A stretch of DNA of 62,276 nt, taken from Thoreauomyces humboldtii. Taxonomy: Eukaryota; Chytridiomycota; Chytridiomycetes; Spizellomycetales; Powellomycetaceae. Of this stretch, positions 45,752-55,620 are shown one piece after another; the first letter of the stretch is position 1, and each line of letters opens with the position of its first letter. A program made the position numbers and the translations under genes. The notes under the pieces are model-generated. The model was not told the DNA's origin. It ran no database searches and worked only from the letters and a program-made list of their open reading frames with translations. The DNA lies in contig JADGJA010000039.1 of the NCBI GenBank assembly GCA_027596035.1, positions 1 through 62,276 on the forward strand, written 5' to 3'.

Positions 45752-47016
45752 TCACTTCCAGAATTCGGGCAACACATTGGGCAACTCTTTCACGTTTAGA
45801 ATCTGAAAGTCCCCGTGCTTTGGGCCATCCAGATTATCGGCCACGTGTACGGCCGTCCATCCCAATTTCTTTCAACCAATGGTTCGGTATCAGTATAATG
45901 ACACGATTTTCTGGAAAGCGAAGGGGCATGCATCTCTACCTTTGCCATGTCGATGTTAACGGGACTGTCGTCGACCAAGTAACATAGACTAGGATCCGTC
46001 ACGCCTGCGGACGCCATCACTTCGCGGTAAAACTCTACACGGTGTACGATACATCAGTGCCTGACGGGAAGCAGAGAAACATGTTAGCGAATGAGCCTTG
46101 CTCTCCTTACCTTCCTGTGGTTTGCAGATGAAGTCCTTCACTTCGTAGTTACTAAAAAGACAAGAGCACGTCGCTAGGATCAGATGTCTCCCAACTATCG
46201 AATCTCTCGTCCCTCTGCGACGTTACCAATACGTCAGCCCTTCGAACTGGTCTTCCACTCCAAGTAGCGACAGGACGCGACCAGCGTGCTGAAAATCGTT
46301 TCGGCTCGTCGTTTAGCGAAACGGATCTTTGCCTGCTCGTCTGGTACCTGATCCTCCCACAACCTACCACTTTGTACGCGTTCGTGAACTGTATGGGTGA
46401 AGATGGACCATGGTCAGCACGAGATGTAAGACCTCACTTTGTGTTTTCAAACACGAAGTACGCACAGCCCATTTCTTCACGTCTTTCATGGACGAGAGCA
46501 TCTTTCGCAGATCATCATCGTTTTTCAGGTAGTCTCCCAATGGAATCCCTTGGTCCACCTCCTTGTCGTATGCGAGTGGGTCGACGTCTGCACGAGCGGA
46601 GAAAATCAATGACTTCTCCCCTCCCCGAAGAACTGATGCACAACGTGAACAGGTTGCGTACTGTGGTATTTCACGAGCCCTCGGATGGCGAGTCCGTAAT
46701 CTTTATAGTACCGGCGATGCAGCTCGCCAGCTAACAATCAACGATGCATGTACGTTCCGTAAGTGTCATTCGAGCGCGTTTCCTTGCTGAGAGAGACAAC
46801 AGAAAGTCAAATACCCACCCTCTTCGTCGGGGAACCCCAACCGCTGGAAGTACTCGTGAATTCTACATTAAAATCAGAGATCAGCACATATCATCACGAA
46901 AGCCAACTAGATTTTCGCCCTTCACCGCACCTCTTTCCCATGTCGAGCATGATGCCGCAGGAATTCGGGTATAGGGTATTGTCGATGTCGAAGAAAAAGA
47001 CCCGTCCGGAAGTCAT
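45752..47016 (-). CDS. HAD-family pyrimidine 5'-nucleotidase (Sdt1/Phm8 type)
   Basis: A multi-exon gene from the ATG at 47016 to the TGA at 45752-45754. It starts MTSGRVFFFDIDNTLYP, the HAD motif I (D-x-D-x-T). It continues with the cap region (YLKNDDDLRKMLSSM preceded by DPLAYDKEVDQGIPL, typical of pyrimidine 5'-nucleotidases), the helix VKKWAVRT and motif IV LVDDSPVNIDMAK. The end is LGWTAVHVADNLDGPKHG then LNVKELPNVLPEFW. These enzymes dephosphorylate UMP/CMP and related nucleotides and contribute to nucleotide salvage or detoxification of pyrimidine analogues. About six short exons are inferred; their borders are approximate. It lies head-to-head with the PARP-E2 gene. Confidence 0.85.
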
Positions 47017-47330
47017 TGTTGCAGATCGTGGACGAAGGGGTTCAACGGAGCATAGGCCCTCGGGGCGACGAAAGGATTTGCTGAGGGTAGTCAACGTGAG
47101 TGCATAGAAGCGACGGTGGAGGAGCATCAATTGGGGTGGGAGTGGGCGAAGTGTCATCGACGATCATTTGGCACAGTCACCGCGCGTCCGCAGTTTACCG
47201 TACCTCACAAGGGAAGACCATAAAGCTCGGCAAGATCCGTGACCCCCCACATTCCCACAACAGCATTCAGCAAAGCCAATCAAGCATAAGCATTCCGTTG
47301 GTCTCGATCACTGGGATCGGCGATCGGCAA
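47017..47330. promoter_or_regulatory. Bidirectional upstream region, nucleotidase / PARP-E2
   Basis: 314 bases separate the two divergent start codons. No coding sequence recognised. Confidence 0.4.
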
Positions 47331-50300
47331 TGCCCCGGAAGGACTTTCAGCGAGACCTACAGGAACTGAAGGCAACTGCTTCTAGTTCGAACATTGCCCA
47401 CCTTGTCTCAGGTTAGGCGGGATCTCCCCAGTTCCTTAAAAACTTTAATTATTGACGTTACGCCTTTCTTCCTCATTAGGGATAGCGTCGGGTGATGAAG
47501 ACGGAGAGTTTGTCTTTGAGTACCATTATACATCAGACTACGGATTGAAGTTGTCGGTTCAACTTCAGGGTGAGAACGCCTTGGAGCAAATCTTACGGAC
47601 CATGCACCGTGTAAGCTCTCATCCAACCCTCTTGACTCAGATCTCCACCTCTACCCCCATGGCTCCACTGGTTACGTTTTCCTGCTGGACAGTAAAACCG
47701 ATGACCGAGCTACATCCGGTGAGCTGTCGAATCCACATTGCCGAACCAGGACCCTTGTCAGATTATGCATAGGTTGTCCTCATACTCTTTTCCGAAGTTC
47801 AGTTGGGGATGTGGTGAGTGTCTTTGACGTCGGATCGAAGACTATCTGCGAGGTGGTGGTCGGCCTCTGCCGAAAGCTTTGCACGTTCTTCCAGCTATCC
47901 GTTTCACCTATTGTGCAAGCTCTGGAAGGTCCCGACATCGAATCGCCGGTTTCACCCACCTACGATGCTCCTATCGATGTGAACGAAGACAATGCTAGCG
48001 ACAATGCCGACTCTACGGAGGACGAAGGAATCTTTGAAGCTGCGGTAGCCACGAGTCACCTCGCAGACTACCTACGCTCTTTGGTCCTACGGGATGCCGC
48101 TCAGATCCAGCAGCTTCCTTATGCTAACGTGGGTTACTTGATGTCCGAAACGGAGAAAGGGTAGGCTTTACGCGGATTTCTGGTCCAATACGTTCCTATC
48201 AGCTAACGCGAATGCCGCCAATAGTTTCATACTTTATATTACCGTTCCTTTGCGGGATCTCGTCACCAGCGAACTTCTTTCCCCTGACCACTGCGGAGCC
48301 TGGAACCTCGACGTGAACAAGTACATTGTGATACTCATGATGTTTGACTCCACATATGCCTGCGTGGTGAATGGCAGTGCCGGATCGTACGTCAGCGGCA
48401 TGGTCGGAGACCCACACCAGGATCGAAATCAAAAACCGCGTGTCGAGTTTCGACTGCTCACGAGCGAGGAGCCGGTCGTTTCGGTCTCGGAAGGGTTCAT
48501 GGGATTCCGCAAGTCTACGGCGAACAAGTCGGGTGGGCTCAAGCCCAGATGCGGTCGTCAATTGACTCCTTTCCTACTGTCCTGGACTTTGAGCGACATT
48601 CTGAATACTCGGTTCCTTGGAGTGCTTTCGAATCGATTGCACCTAGGATGTGATTGGTGAGCAGAGGCATTTGAAGCTCCTGCGCAAAGAAATCTACTTA
48701 TTGGCATGTTGCGGGAAGGGCCAAAGCAGAGAAGGTGTTCATTGAACAGCAAACTCCAGATCAGCTGACATCCTCTCGGAAGCCCGCTAAATTGCAGCGC
48801 AGGAGTAGTCTGAAGGCAGAGTATGTACTTTTGCGATATCTTGATGAGCATTACTCAGCCTTTCTCTTCCTCTTTCTCTATATCAATCCCTGCTACCTTG
48901 CTTTCAGAATGGTCGAAACGTTGCGGGATTCGCTGGAAAATCTGGTTGTAACTACAGCGCAATCTCCGGCTGCTTCGTCCATGGCCCAGCCCTGGAACGA
49001 ATATTACAACTTTCCACTCTTAGCCTTACGCTATGTATTGCGTCGCTTGATGCTCTCGTCTAAGTTCTGCCTTGTATGCCATCGGGAACTTTCGAGTGGT
49101 GCGTTCACCTAGGCGAATTCGAAGTCTTTTAGTTCTATTACTGAACATTTTTATCTGTATCAGAATTTGAGGCGTTGAAGCCCTACGTCTGTGAAAGATC
49201 CTTATGTACATGTAAGAGACCGTAGCAGCTATTGCCCGATGGGAGGGTCTGTTGATGCATGCGCTTCCAGATCAGTACATGGAACTTGGCCTTGGACCAT
49301 CAATCGAATTGGAAGTACGTTGTGTGTTCCGAAACACTTCAATTTCTATCGCTGATGAATATGGCCTTTTAGATCCTACACCATCCCAACGTTGTAGATA
49401 TGCTGGTGTCCTTAGCGTACACGGCCTCTACAAACAACCTTTTAACACCGTTTCCACATGGGATCGGATATGAAACAATGTCGCACACTTCTGGGCTTGG
49501 CTTCATTTCCGCACGGAGAGGTAATTGTCTGTTTTTTCGAGAGACAAAGGAAGTTCAGGCTGGAGATCTGCTCGAGGTTCGTTTGCCAAGTCTTCACGTA
49601 CCTCGTTCGCTTCATCTTACTTGTTTGTCATGTATACTTGTCGTGCTTTTGTCTAGTACTCGTACAAGGGCAATACATTCCGCTGTAAAGTCAGATCAGA
49701 AATTTGCAGTTCAGTTCCGGAGGAGAGAAATTTTGTCATGGAGATCGTTGGTTTCGCCCCTGCCGGGCCGCGCGATTTCCGGGATGCGAAAGTTCCTTTC
49801 AGTTTTATTCGGTCGACATGGGTCGGTTGGGACAAGACCATCGGACCCGACTCGTATCAGATGGTCATGAAGGTTCTTCAGAAGCTGCCTGGGATCCGAC
49901 AGCTTCGAAAGGCTCTACAGCTTCAGATTCCGGGCGCTATTAATGCTGACTCGGACGACGAGATGGACGTCGAACCGGAGGTGCCGGGAGCGGAGTGCGA
50001 AGACGCCGACGAAGATCTGCTTGCCCGCTTCGAAGAGGAGAAGCTTGAACGAGAGCGAAAGCAACTTGAAGAACGACGGTTGATGGAACGGCAGACATCG
50101 TTGACTTTGAGACCCATTCTCGACCCAATCGATCCATTAATCTATCCGTTATTGCGGTGGATCATCTGCAGTAACCGCAGCTTCATTAAAGAGCTTTCGA
50201 AACCGGAGGAAAAGATCACGGGACTTGGGACTGGGCTCATGCAGGTTTGGTTCAAGTTTGGAAGGCTATAGACTCCGGAATACTTTGCTGACAACCCACC

Positions 50301-52150
50301 TCGGTTTACCCCAGTTCAAGATGATCATGAGTCATCCAGAGAAGGAGGAGAAATTCGCTAAGGCTCAAAAGACCTTTGCGTCCGAAGCTGGTAAATTACC
50401 TTGCCGTGCAAACAGGGGATAGGATTCTTACCTTCTTTCTGCTTCGGCAATAGAGGTCGAGAGCCTTTGGGCCTTCCATGGTAGCACGGGGAATGGGCTT
50501 TCTTGTCGGGTGAATGGGCGAGGTTTTAATTTCTGCTCTGTCAGGTAGCCCGCTTTACAACTGGCATAGCATTCTCCGCACTGGGCTAAACACGCAGAAG
50601 TGGGTGATCTGAGACTTCGTTTAGCTCATTATTTTATGAACGCTGACCGATGTCCGACAGAACTACGCATGGACGAGCGTATGGTCATGGCATATGTGAG
50701 GTGACCGTCCGGCTTCGTTGATACTTCAGTGCTTTGCTAAGCTTGCTATGATCACGTTTCTAGATCATGCCCTGTCTTCCAACACGTCCGTGGGCTATGC
50801 CGTCGGCGGATCCAGTTGGCCTTCGTCAAAACTAGGGATCGTACAATGTATGAGCCTCAACGAAATAGTCAACAGTCCATCAAATTTTGTGTCGGTCAAC
50901 CCTTATCTCGTGGTCGCGAACATCGACTGGGTCCAGACCAGGTTTCTCCTGGTCGGCCAAACATTCGGCGTCTACCAAGGTTTGTTGAACGCGATGTGAC
51001 CTTCGTTTTCGTCAGCTGTGCGTCATGATAGCGAACAACATTTGCTGCCTCAAAACAGACCCTTACTCAGCGCCGACCTCTGTGGTGACTGAGGTTTCCA
51101 ATGCGAACTACCTTCCCATGGATCCGATTCACCACCCAGTCTCGGGAGTCGGGGGCCAGGTTAAGATTCCCAAGGTTAGCCTTACGGCGGTTCTCACGCG
51201 GGCTATCGAGCGCAGCAAATTCCATGATCCCGGCTTGGACGAACTACGTGAGCAGGAAAGCCAAGCTGCCGCACGTGCAGCGACGCGGTCTGTCGCTCAG
51301 ATCCCAGTCCAACGCCAACGAACCTCTGAAAGTATTTTCATCGATCTCACATGCGACGAGGATCTCAGCAAGCCGGACGATCCAAAGCGTGTTGCTGGGC
51401 AGAAGTGGGCAAAACATAAGGAAGAAGAGGATATCCTCGGAGCTATGGAACCTCCAAGCTACGCAACCACCGTCGCTAGTCGCGCCATCGGGAAGGAGCT
51501 CATGCAGCTTAAACGTCTGCAGGAAGCACGAAGCGACTGCAACTGGACGATCGACCTTTCGGAGATCAACAATCTTTATCAGTAAGCTCGATTGCAGGAG
51601 AAACTATCTGATATCCATGTGCGCTTGACATAGATTTTCCGACCAGGTGGCAGGTCCGGATGGCGGGATTTGATCCATCACTTCCTTTGGCTCAAGACTT
51701 GACCGCAAATGGGGCCGCAAAGGAAAGAGTCCTTCTTGAGATTCGATTCAGCGAGGACTACCCTTTCGCTCCGTACGTAGTCACGTGTCAGGTGCTTATC
51801 TGGTACACGACATCTGGGAGCACTAACAATTGCCGTCCAGTCCGTATGTTCGTGTCATCTCGCCACGCTTCTTACCGTTCGCTCAGGGCGGAGGGGGCAA
51901 CGTGACGGCAGGAGGCTCCATCTGCATGGATCTCCTCACGAGTAGCGGCTGGCAGCCGACCTACAGCATGGAGTCGGTGCTCTTGCAGATCTGGATGGCC
52001 ATCTCGTCGACCGAGACTCCCGCTCGGCTCGCCTCAAACTGGAACCAACCTTACACGGCACTCGAAGCGATGGAGGCGTTTACGAGGGCGGCACAGGCTC
52101 ATGGGTGGGTGGTTCCAGCGAACTGGCGAAAGAGATTTCAAAACTTGTGA
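47331..52150 (+). CDS. PARP catalytic domain fused to a UBE2Q-like E2 domain
   Basis: A large many-exon gene from MPRKDFQRDLQELKATA to RKRFQNL. The N-terminal part (GEFVFEYHYTSDYGLK, VPLRDLVTSELLS) resembles the N-terminal region of UBE2Q-type proteins. Around 49060-49320 is a Cys-rich segment (KFCLVCHREL, KPYVCERSLCTYQYMELGLG) as in PARP6/PARP8-type enzymes, followed by HPNVVDMLVSLAYTA. The PARP catalytic core is at 50450-51000: AFHGS, NWHSILRTGLN, THGRAYGHGIYF, DHALSSNTSVGYA, ending NPYLVVANIDW. His and Tyr of the NAD+-binding pair are present. The position of the usual Glu appears to be Pro, suggesting mono-ADP-ribosyl transfer or inactivity. The C-terminal UBC fold (51600-52150) has SICMDLLTSSGWQ, with the candidate active-site Cys, and LQIWMAISS. 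PARP-UBC fusions are known from fungi; the role is unknown. Confidence 0.85.
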
Positions 52151-52462
52151 TCGTGGCACCAGAAGCGCTGGTGACGTATGCCCGGTGCACTTGACATCAG
52201 TAATAGCAGCAATTTTATAGGACAGAGAGAGCTTTCAAGCTTTCATTTTTTCAAGCTTTGATATTTGCATCTTTGGAGTGAGTCTCGGCGAGCGCCTGAT
52301 CAGTTCAAGATGTTTCACGCTGTTGCTTTACAAACATATCACAGCCAGGAGGACACACGGAAACCATGGGAAAATGGACACAGTACTACCTAGGATGACA
52401 GCGATGAAGGATTGACACGACTCTGCCCCTATGCTTTTACCTCCTTCCGTCTTCCCGGTTCT
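52151..52462. other. Intergenic, convergent 3' regions
   Basis: Between the convergent PARP-E2 gene and the small Tyr/Ser/Asn-rich gene. It contains a short repeated phrase TTTCAAGCTTT near 52231-52262. No gene recognised. Confidence 0.4.
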
Positions 52463-52771
52463 TCACTTCTGCCAGCGATGAGACTCGCCTTCAGACGACT
52501 TGTAAGTGGCTTGCTTGTCTGCCGTCTCGTGGTAAGTCGAACCGTTGGGGTTGCTATAATAGTAACTGCCATCATTGTTGGAGTAGTGGTACGAGTTCTG
52601 ATTCGGGGCTTCAGTTCCGTAGTCCCTGGAACAGTAATGGTTTCCCTGTATTCCGACATGTATCAGAGAGAGTTGAGAGAAGGAAACGAAGCTTTCTCGT
52701 ACCTCCTGGTTGACACCGCTGCTGGTGGTCTGGTAAGACTGGCTGTTTCCGGATGATTTCTGGGAAGACAT
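52463..52771 (-). CDS. Small Tyr/Ser/Asn-rich fungal protein, intact copy
   Basis: Two exons: 52771-52703 (23 codons, MSSQKSSGNSQSYQTTSSG to VNQE) and 52645-52463 (60 codons plus stop), with a 57-base gtacga...tacag intron whose position matches that of the paralogue at 36712. The 83-residue product reads GNHYCSRDYG, then NSYHYSNNDGSYYYSNPNGS, and ends GESHRWQK. It lacks a signal peptide and membrane segment. The Tyr/Ser/Asn phrase occurs twice in near-identical form. Intron position, motif order and the Trp-Gln-Lys end make common descent with the other copy clear. I recall similar small proteins in other fungi, none with a known function. The intron keeps the reading frame, so a retained-intron product would also be open. 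Confidence 0.82.
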   Translation of the reverse strand: MSSQKSSGNSQSYQTTSSGVNQEVRESFVSFSQLSLIHVGIQGNHYCSRDYGTEAPNQNSYHYSNNDGSYYYSNPNGSTYHETADKQATYKSSEGESHRWQK

Positions 52772-53257
52772 GGTGATTGAAGATACGGGCTGGAAGCGAA
52801 AAGAGAGATACGAAAGCCGATAAGAAAGCTGCTGAATCCGGGTCGAGGTCGCAGATTGCAAGTGTCCTGATGATCGAGATGGGCACTTACATACTTCGCT
52901 CGATGACCTTCAGCCCTTCCTGCCAAAACCAGCTAAAACAAGTTTCGTATCAGCTGGATCACTGGAGTGTGGAGGTACAAGCCGCATGCTGCGGGGGCTG
53001 CGGAGGGATGAACGACCAGCAATCCCTGACACGTTTTTCGTCCAATGTTTACGAGCGACCTCGTGTCCCACCAGAAAGGGAGGGATTAGCGCAGTCTCAA
53101 ACATGAGGTGAGCTCCAAGCAATCCATTCCTGCCGCTAGTTAAATAGGGAACCTTGAACATGGCGAGCGAGCGGCAGATCGTGAAATGAAGATTCTGTTG
53201 CCGCGTTGTCGCTCTACGTGAAGCCGGACCAGTTTCATTTGCCCCACCTTCCTCAAA
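52772..53257. other. Intergenic region, no gene recognised
   Basis: Upstream of the small Tyr/Ser/Asn-rich gene and downstream of the SIKE-like gene, both minus. It should contain the promoter of the former and the 3' end of the latter. No open frame with a recognisable pattern. Confidence 0.35.
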
Positions 53258-54273
53258 TCATACAGGCTCCACGACATCGGCCCGCACTCCCAGCATCTCT
53301 CTCAGCCCTTGATTTTCTCTCACGAGCCCAGTAAGTAGCATGTCCTCGTTGGAATCGTCCACAGCTACCGCTTGTCGCATCACATTCAAGCATGATCCCA
53401 GATGTGCTTGCAGTGTTGCGTTTTCTCCTCGTAATTGAGTAACGGCAGCCTTAAGGAGCAACGTAAGTCAGAGAGAGTCGAGTGTTTAAAGGGGTACGAT
53501 GAAAAGAAGGTGGCCCGATGGGCAAAGACGTACCCGTTCCTCTCTTAGGACCCGATCCATTTTGACTTGCAGGTCGTGCTTCTCCTTTTGAATGAGTTGC
53601 TGGAAGATAACGCTCGATCAGGATACAACGAAATCAGGGATGGACTTTGCCCTGTTCGTGCTCACCGATTGACTCCGAAACTTCCCCATAACAACCTCGA
53701 GTGTCGACTCGTACTGCTTGATCAGTTGATTCAGAGTTTGGTTCTCCCGCTGCAGTTCGACGTAACGCGTATCATAGTCTGGCCGCGTGCTCGAGGGACG
53801 CGATGGCGGCGCTAGCGAGTACGCTTCAGTCATAGAGGGGTCGTCGGATACTGATCGTGGATGCGTTGAATCCGAATCGATGGGTTTCCCGCCTGCAACC
53901 TCTGTCAGGAAGGAAAAGATAACCTTGTGAGCACTCATGGCGGAACCGAAAGGCCGAATCCATTCTCAAGCCCTCACCAAATGTCCCTCCCCGCTGCGAC
54001 ACATTGACTCCCCGCGTCGGAACGGGGTGATGCAAGCCACCTCCTGACGGTTCCACTGGCAATGGTTCGGGCGCTCGACTCTGTAAGAGAAATTCAGTAA
54101 GCAGCTCAGCAACTGTTGAGGGAATCCATGCTGCTAACCTTTAGTTCCAGAACGATCGCCGAAAGCTCTGCGACGAGCTCCTGTGACTCCCTCCACCGCG
54201 AACAAAGAAGTTGAAACTTGGCTTCAATGTCGACGAGTGCCGCTGAGGCATATTGCGGTTCAGATGTAGCCAT
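53258..54273 (-). CDS. SIKE/FGFR1OP2-family STRIPAK subunit
   Basis: About four or five exons from the ATG at 54273 (MATSEPQYASAALVDIEAKF) to the stop at 53258. The first exon is a helix (LVDIEAKFQLLCSRWRESQE), followed by a Pro/Gly linker (RAPEPLPVEPSGGG) and a Ser-rich region. The C-terminal half matches the SIKE/FGFR1OP2 coiled coil: ELQRENQTLNQLIKQYE, STLEVVMGKFRSQ, a short Lys/Glu helix, then CLNVMRQAVAVDDSN and RENQGLREMLGV. In animals and fungi this family binds striatin and joins kinases to the STRIPAK phosphatase complex, which controls cell fusion, development and septation in filamentous fungi. Hallmark order and spacing make the family assignment good; the precise fungal orthologue name is uncertain. 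Confidence 0.8.
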
Positions 54274-54597
54274 GCTGAGAGAGTAGCTGCCGTTATGATA
54301 TCGCCAACTGCGATGCTTCGTGTGAGCTACGATGGACGGTCCGAGTTTTGGGGAAATGTGGAGAACGCGAACCAGTAACCCTAGCCCTCTTGTCAAAGTG
54401 TCAGAGGGACCGAGCAGACAGCGGCGCGAACTTAAACGGACGGTACGTTTGCACTTCGGTCGGTGCCCATCGGTGGCTTGCGAAAAAGATTGGGCACACG
54501 AGTACTGAGAATCCCACTTCTTCAACCCTGGGGATGAAGCTGTTCCGACTAATGAGGAGTAGCATTGTATCTATTATTGCAAGAAATCCCCAGCCTA
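54274..54597. other. Intergenic region, no gene recognised
   Basis: Between the start of the SIKE-like gene and the stop of the metallopeptidase gene. Both are on the minus strand. Nothing recognised other than the likely promoter of the SIKE-like gene. Confidence 0.35.
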
Positions 54598-55485
54598 TCA
54601 CTTTGCAGCGTGAGTGGGCACCGGCCTGCTTGCTGGCCCACTTTCCGAGGCAGCCAGGTCCTCTTGATACATGTTCCATAGTGAGTCCGGACTTTCACCG
54701 GTTTTCTCTACCACTGTGCTTTCGCAAGGCTTCCTCGTCAGCTCGAAGACGAAGCCAGGGAATATCGTCTCCACCCAATCAAGAAAAAACCCAGTCCTTT
54801 CGTATCCATCCCGCCATGACCCACCGACACCCCTTTTCCAATGGGCCGCCCCCAACCCCGCCCTCAGTCTGACATAGTCTGCAACGCCTTCGACGATCCA
54901 ATGCGGAGCTGGCGTCCTGTAGGCCTGCCACACGTGGACCATCTCGTGGACAAGAACGCCCCTGATCTCATTGCTTGCAACGGAAGGTTCCAGAGACGCG
55001 ATGTAGGTCGAACTGAAGTGTATCTCGTTCGACGTCTCGGTCCCAGTCGTGTGAGCCACGCCTTCCATGGGCCGGATGTGGAGATCGAGAGCAGGGATCG
55101 GCGTGATGTCCTTGACGTCGGAGAAGAGGAGGGATATGCATTGATGGGAGGCTCTCGTAAGGAAGGAGAACGGATCCGGGAGAAGCTTCATGAAGATCAG
55201 AACTCCCGCGGACTCCGCCAAGTGGAGGGTCACTGTCGGCAAGGGGAACGGGAGTTGCGGAAGCCTGGTGGGCGTTGGCGCCGGAGAAGAGGTCGCTGGG
55301 GGAGCGACTGGCGGCATTTTTAGAGCAGTAGTTGGTTTCGGGGAAGGTGACTTGGGGTCCCTAACTGCACCAGAATGAACTCCGCTCAGATTCGAGACAC
55401 CGGTGGAACCAATTTGTGATTTATGGATTTTACACCATCCTTGGCGTACATTTCCTTCGTGACGATAAAGTACTTTATGAATCAT
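54598..55485 (-). CDS. Basic-secretory-protein-type zinc metallopeptidase
   Basis: A single open frame of 295 residues from an ATG at 55485. A later Met (MPPVAPPATSS, residue 57) is an alternative start. The core is the BSP family (as in plant basic secretory proteins): a beta-strand region (LPTVTLHLAESAGVLIFMKL), then NEIHFSSTYIAS, then VLVHEMVHVWQAYRT with the zinc motif HEMVH, followed by PHWIVEGVADYVRLRAG in which the Glu is the expected third ligand or support residue. A conserved end region follows (YERTGFFLDWVE). Unlike plant members there is no convincing signal peptide, so a cytosolic or unconventional location is possible, or the true first exon lies upstream. The substrate is unknown. 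The C-terminus ends with a Ser/Pro/Ala tail. Confidence 0.85.
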   Translation of the reverse strand: MIHKVLYRHEGNVRQGWCKIHKSQIGSTGVSNLSGVHSGAVRDPKSPSPKPTTALKMPPVAPPATSSPAPTPTRLPQLPFPLPTVTLHLAESAGVLIFMKLLPDPFSFLTRASHQCISLLFSDVKDITPIPALDLHIRPMEGVAHTTGTETSNEIHFSSTYIASLEPSVASNEIRGVLVHEMVHVWQAYRTPAPHWIVEGVADYVRLRAGLGAAHWKRGVGGSWRDGYERTGFFLDWVETIFPGFVFELTRKPCESTVVEKTGESPDSLWNMYQEDLAASESGPASRPVPTHAAK

Positions 55486-55620
55486 GAAAGCACAACACCG
55501 CTTGAGGCTCTATCCACTCTGATCGGGAGCCCAAGCCGAAAGGAAAAGGCAGGGGATAAGCTATGCTTGTAGATACTTCAGTTGACGCAAGCGAACCTCC
55601 TTCTTCCTACCCACAGCGTC

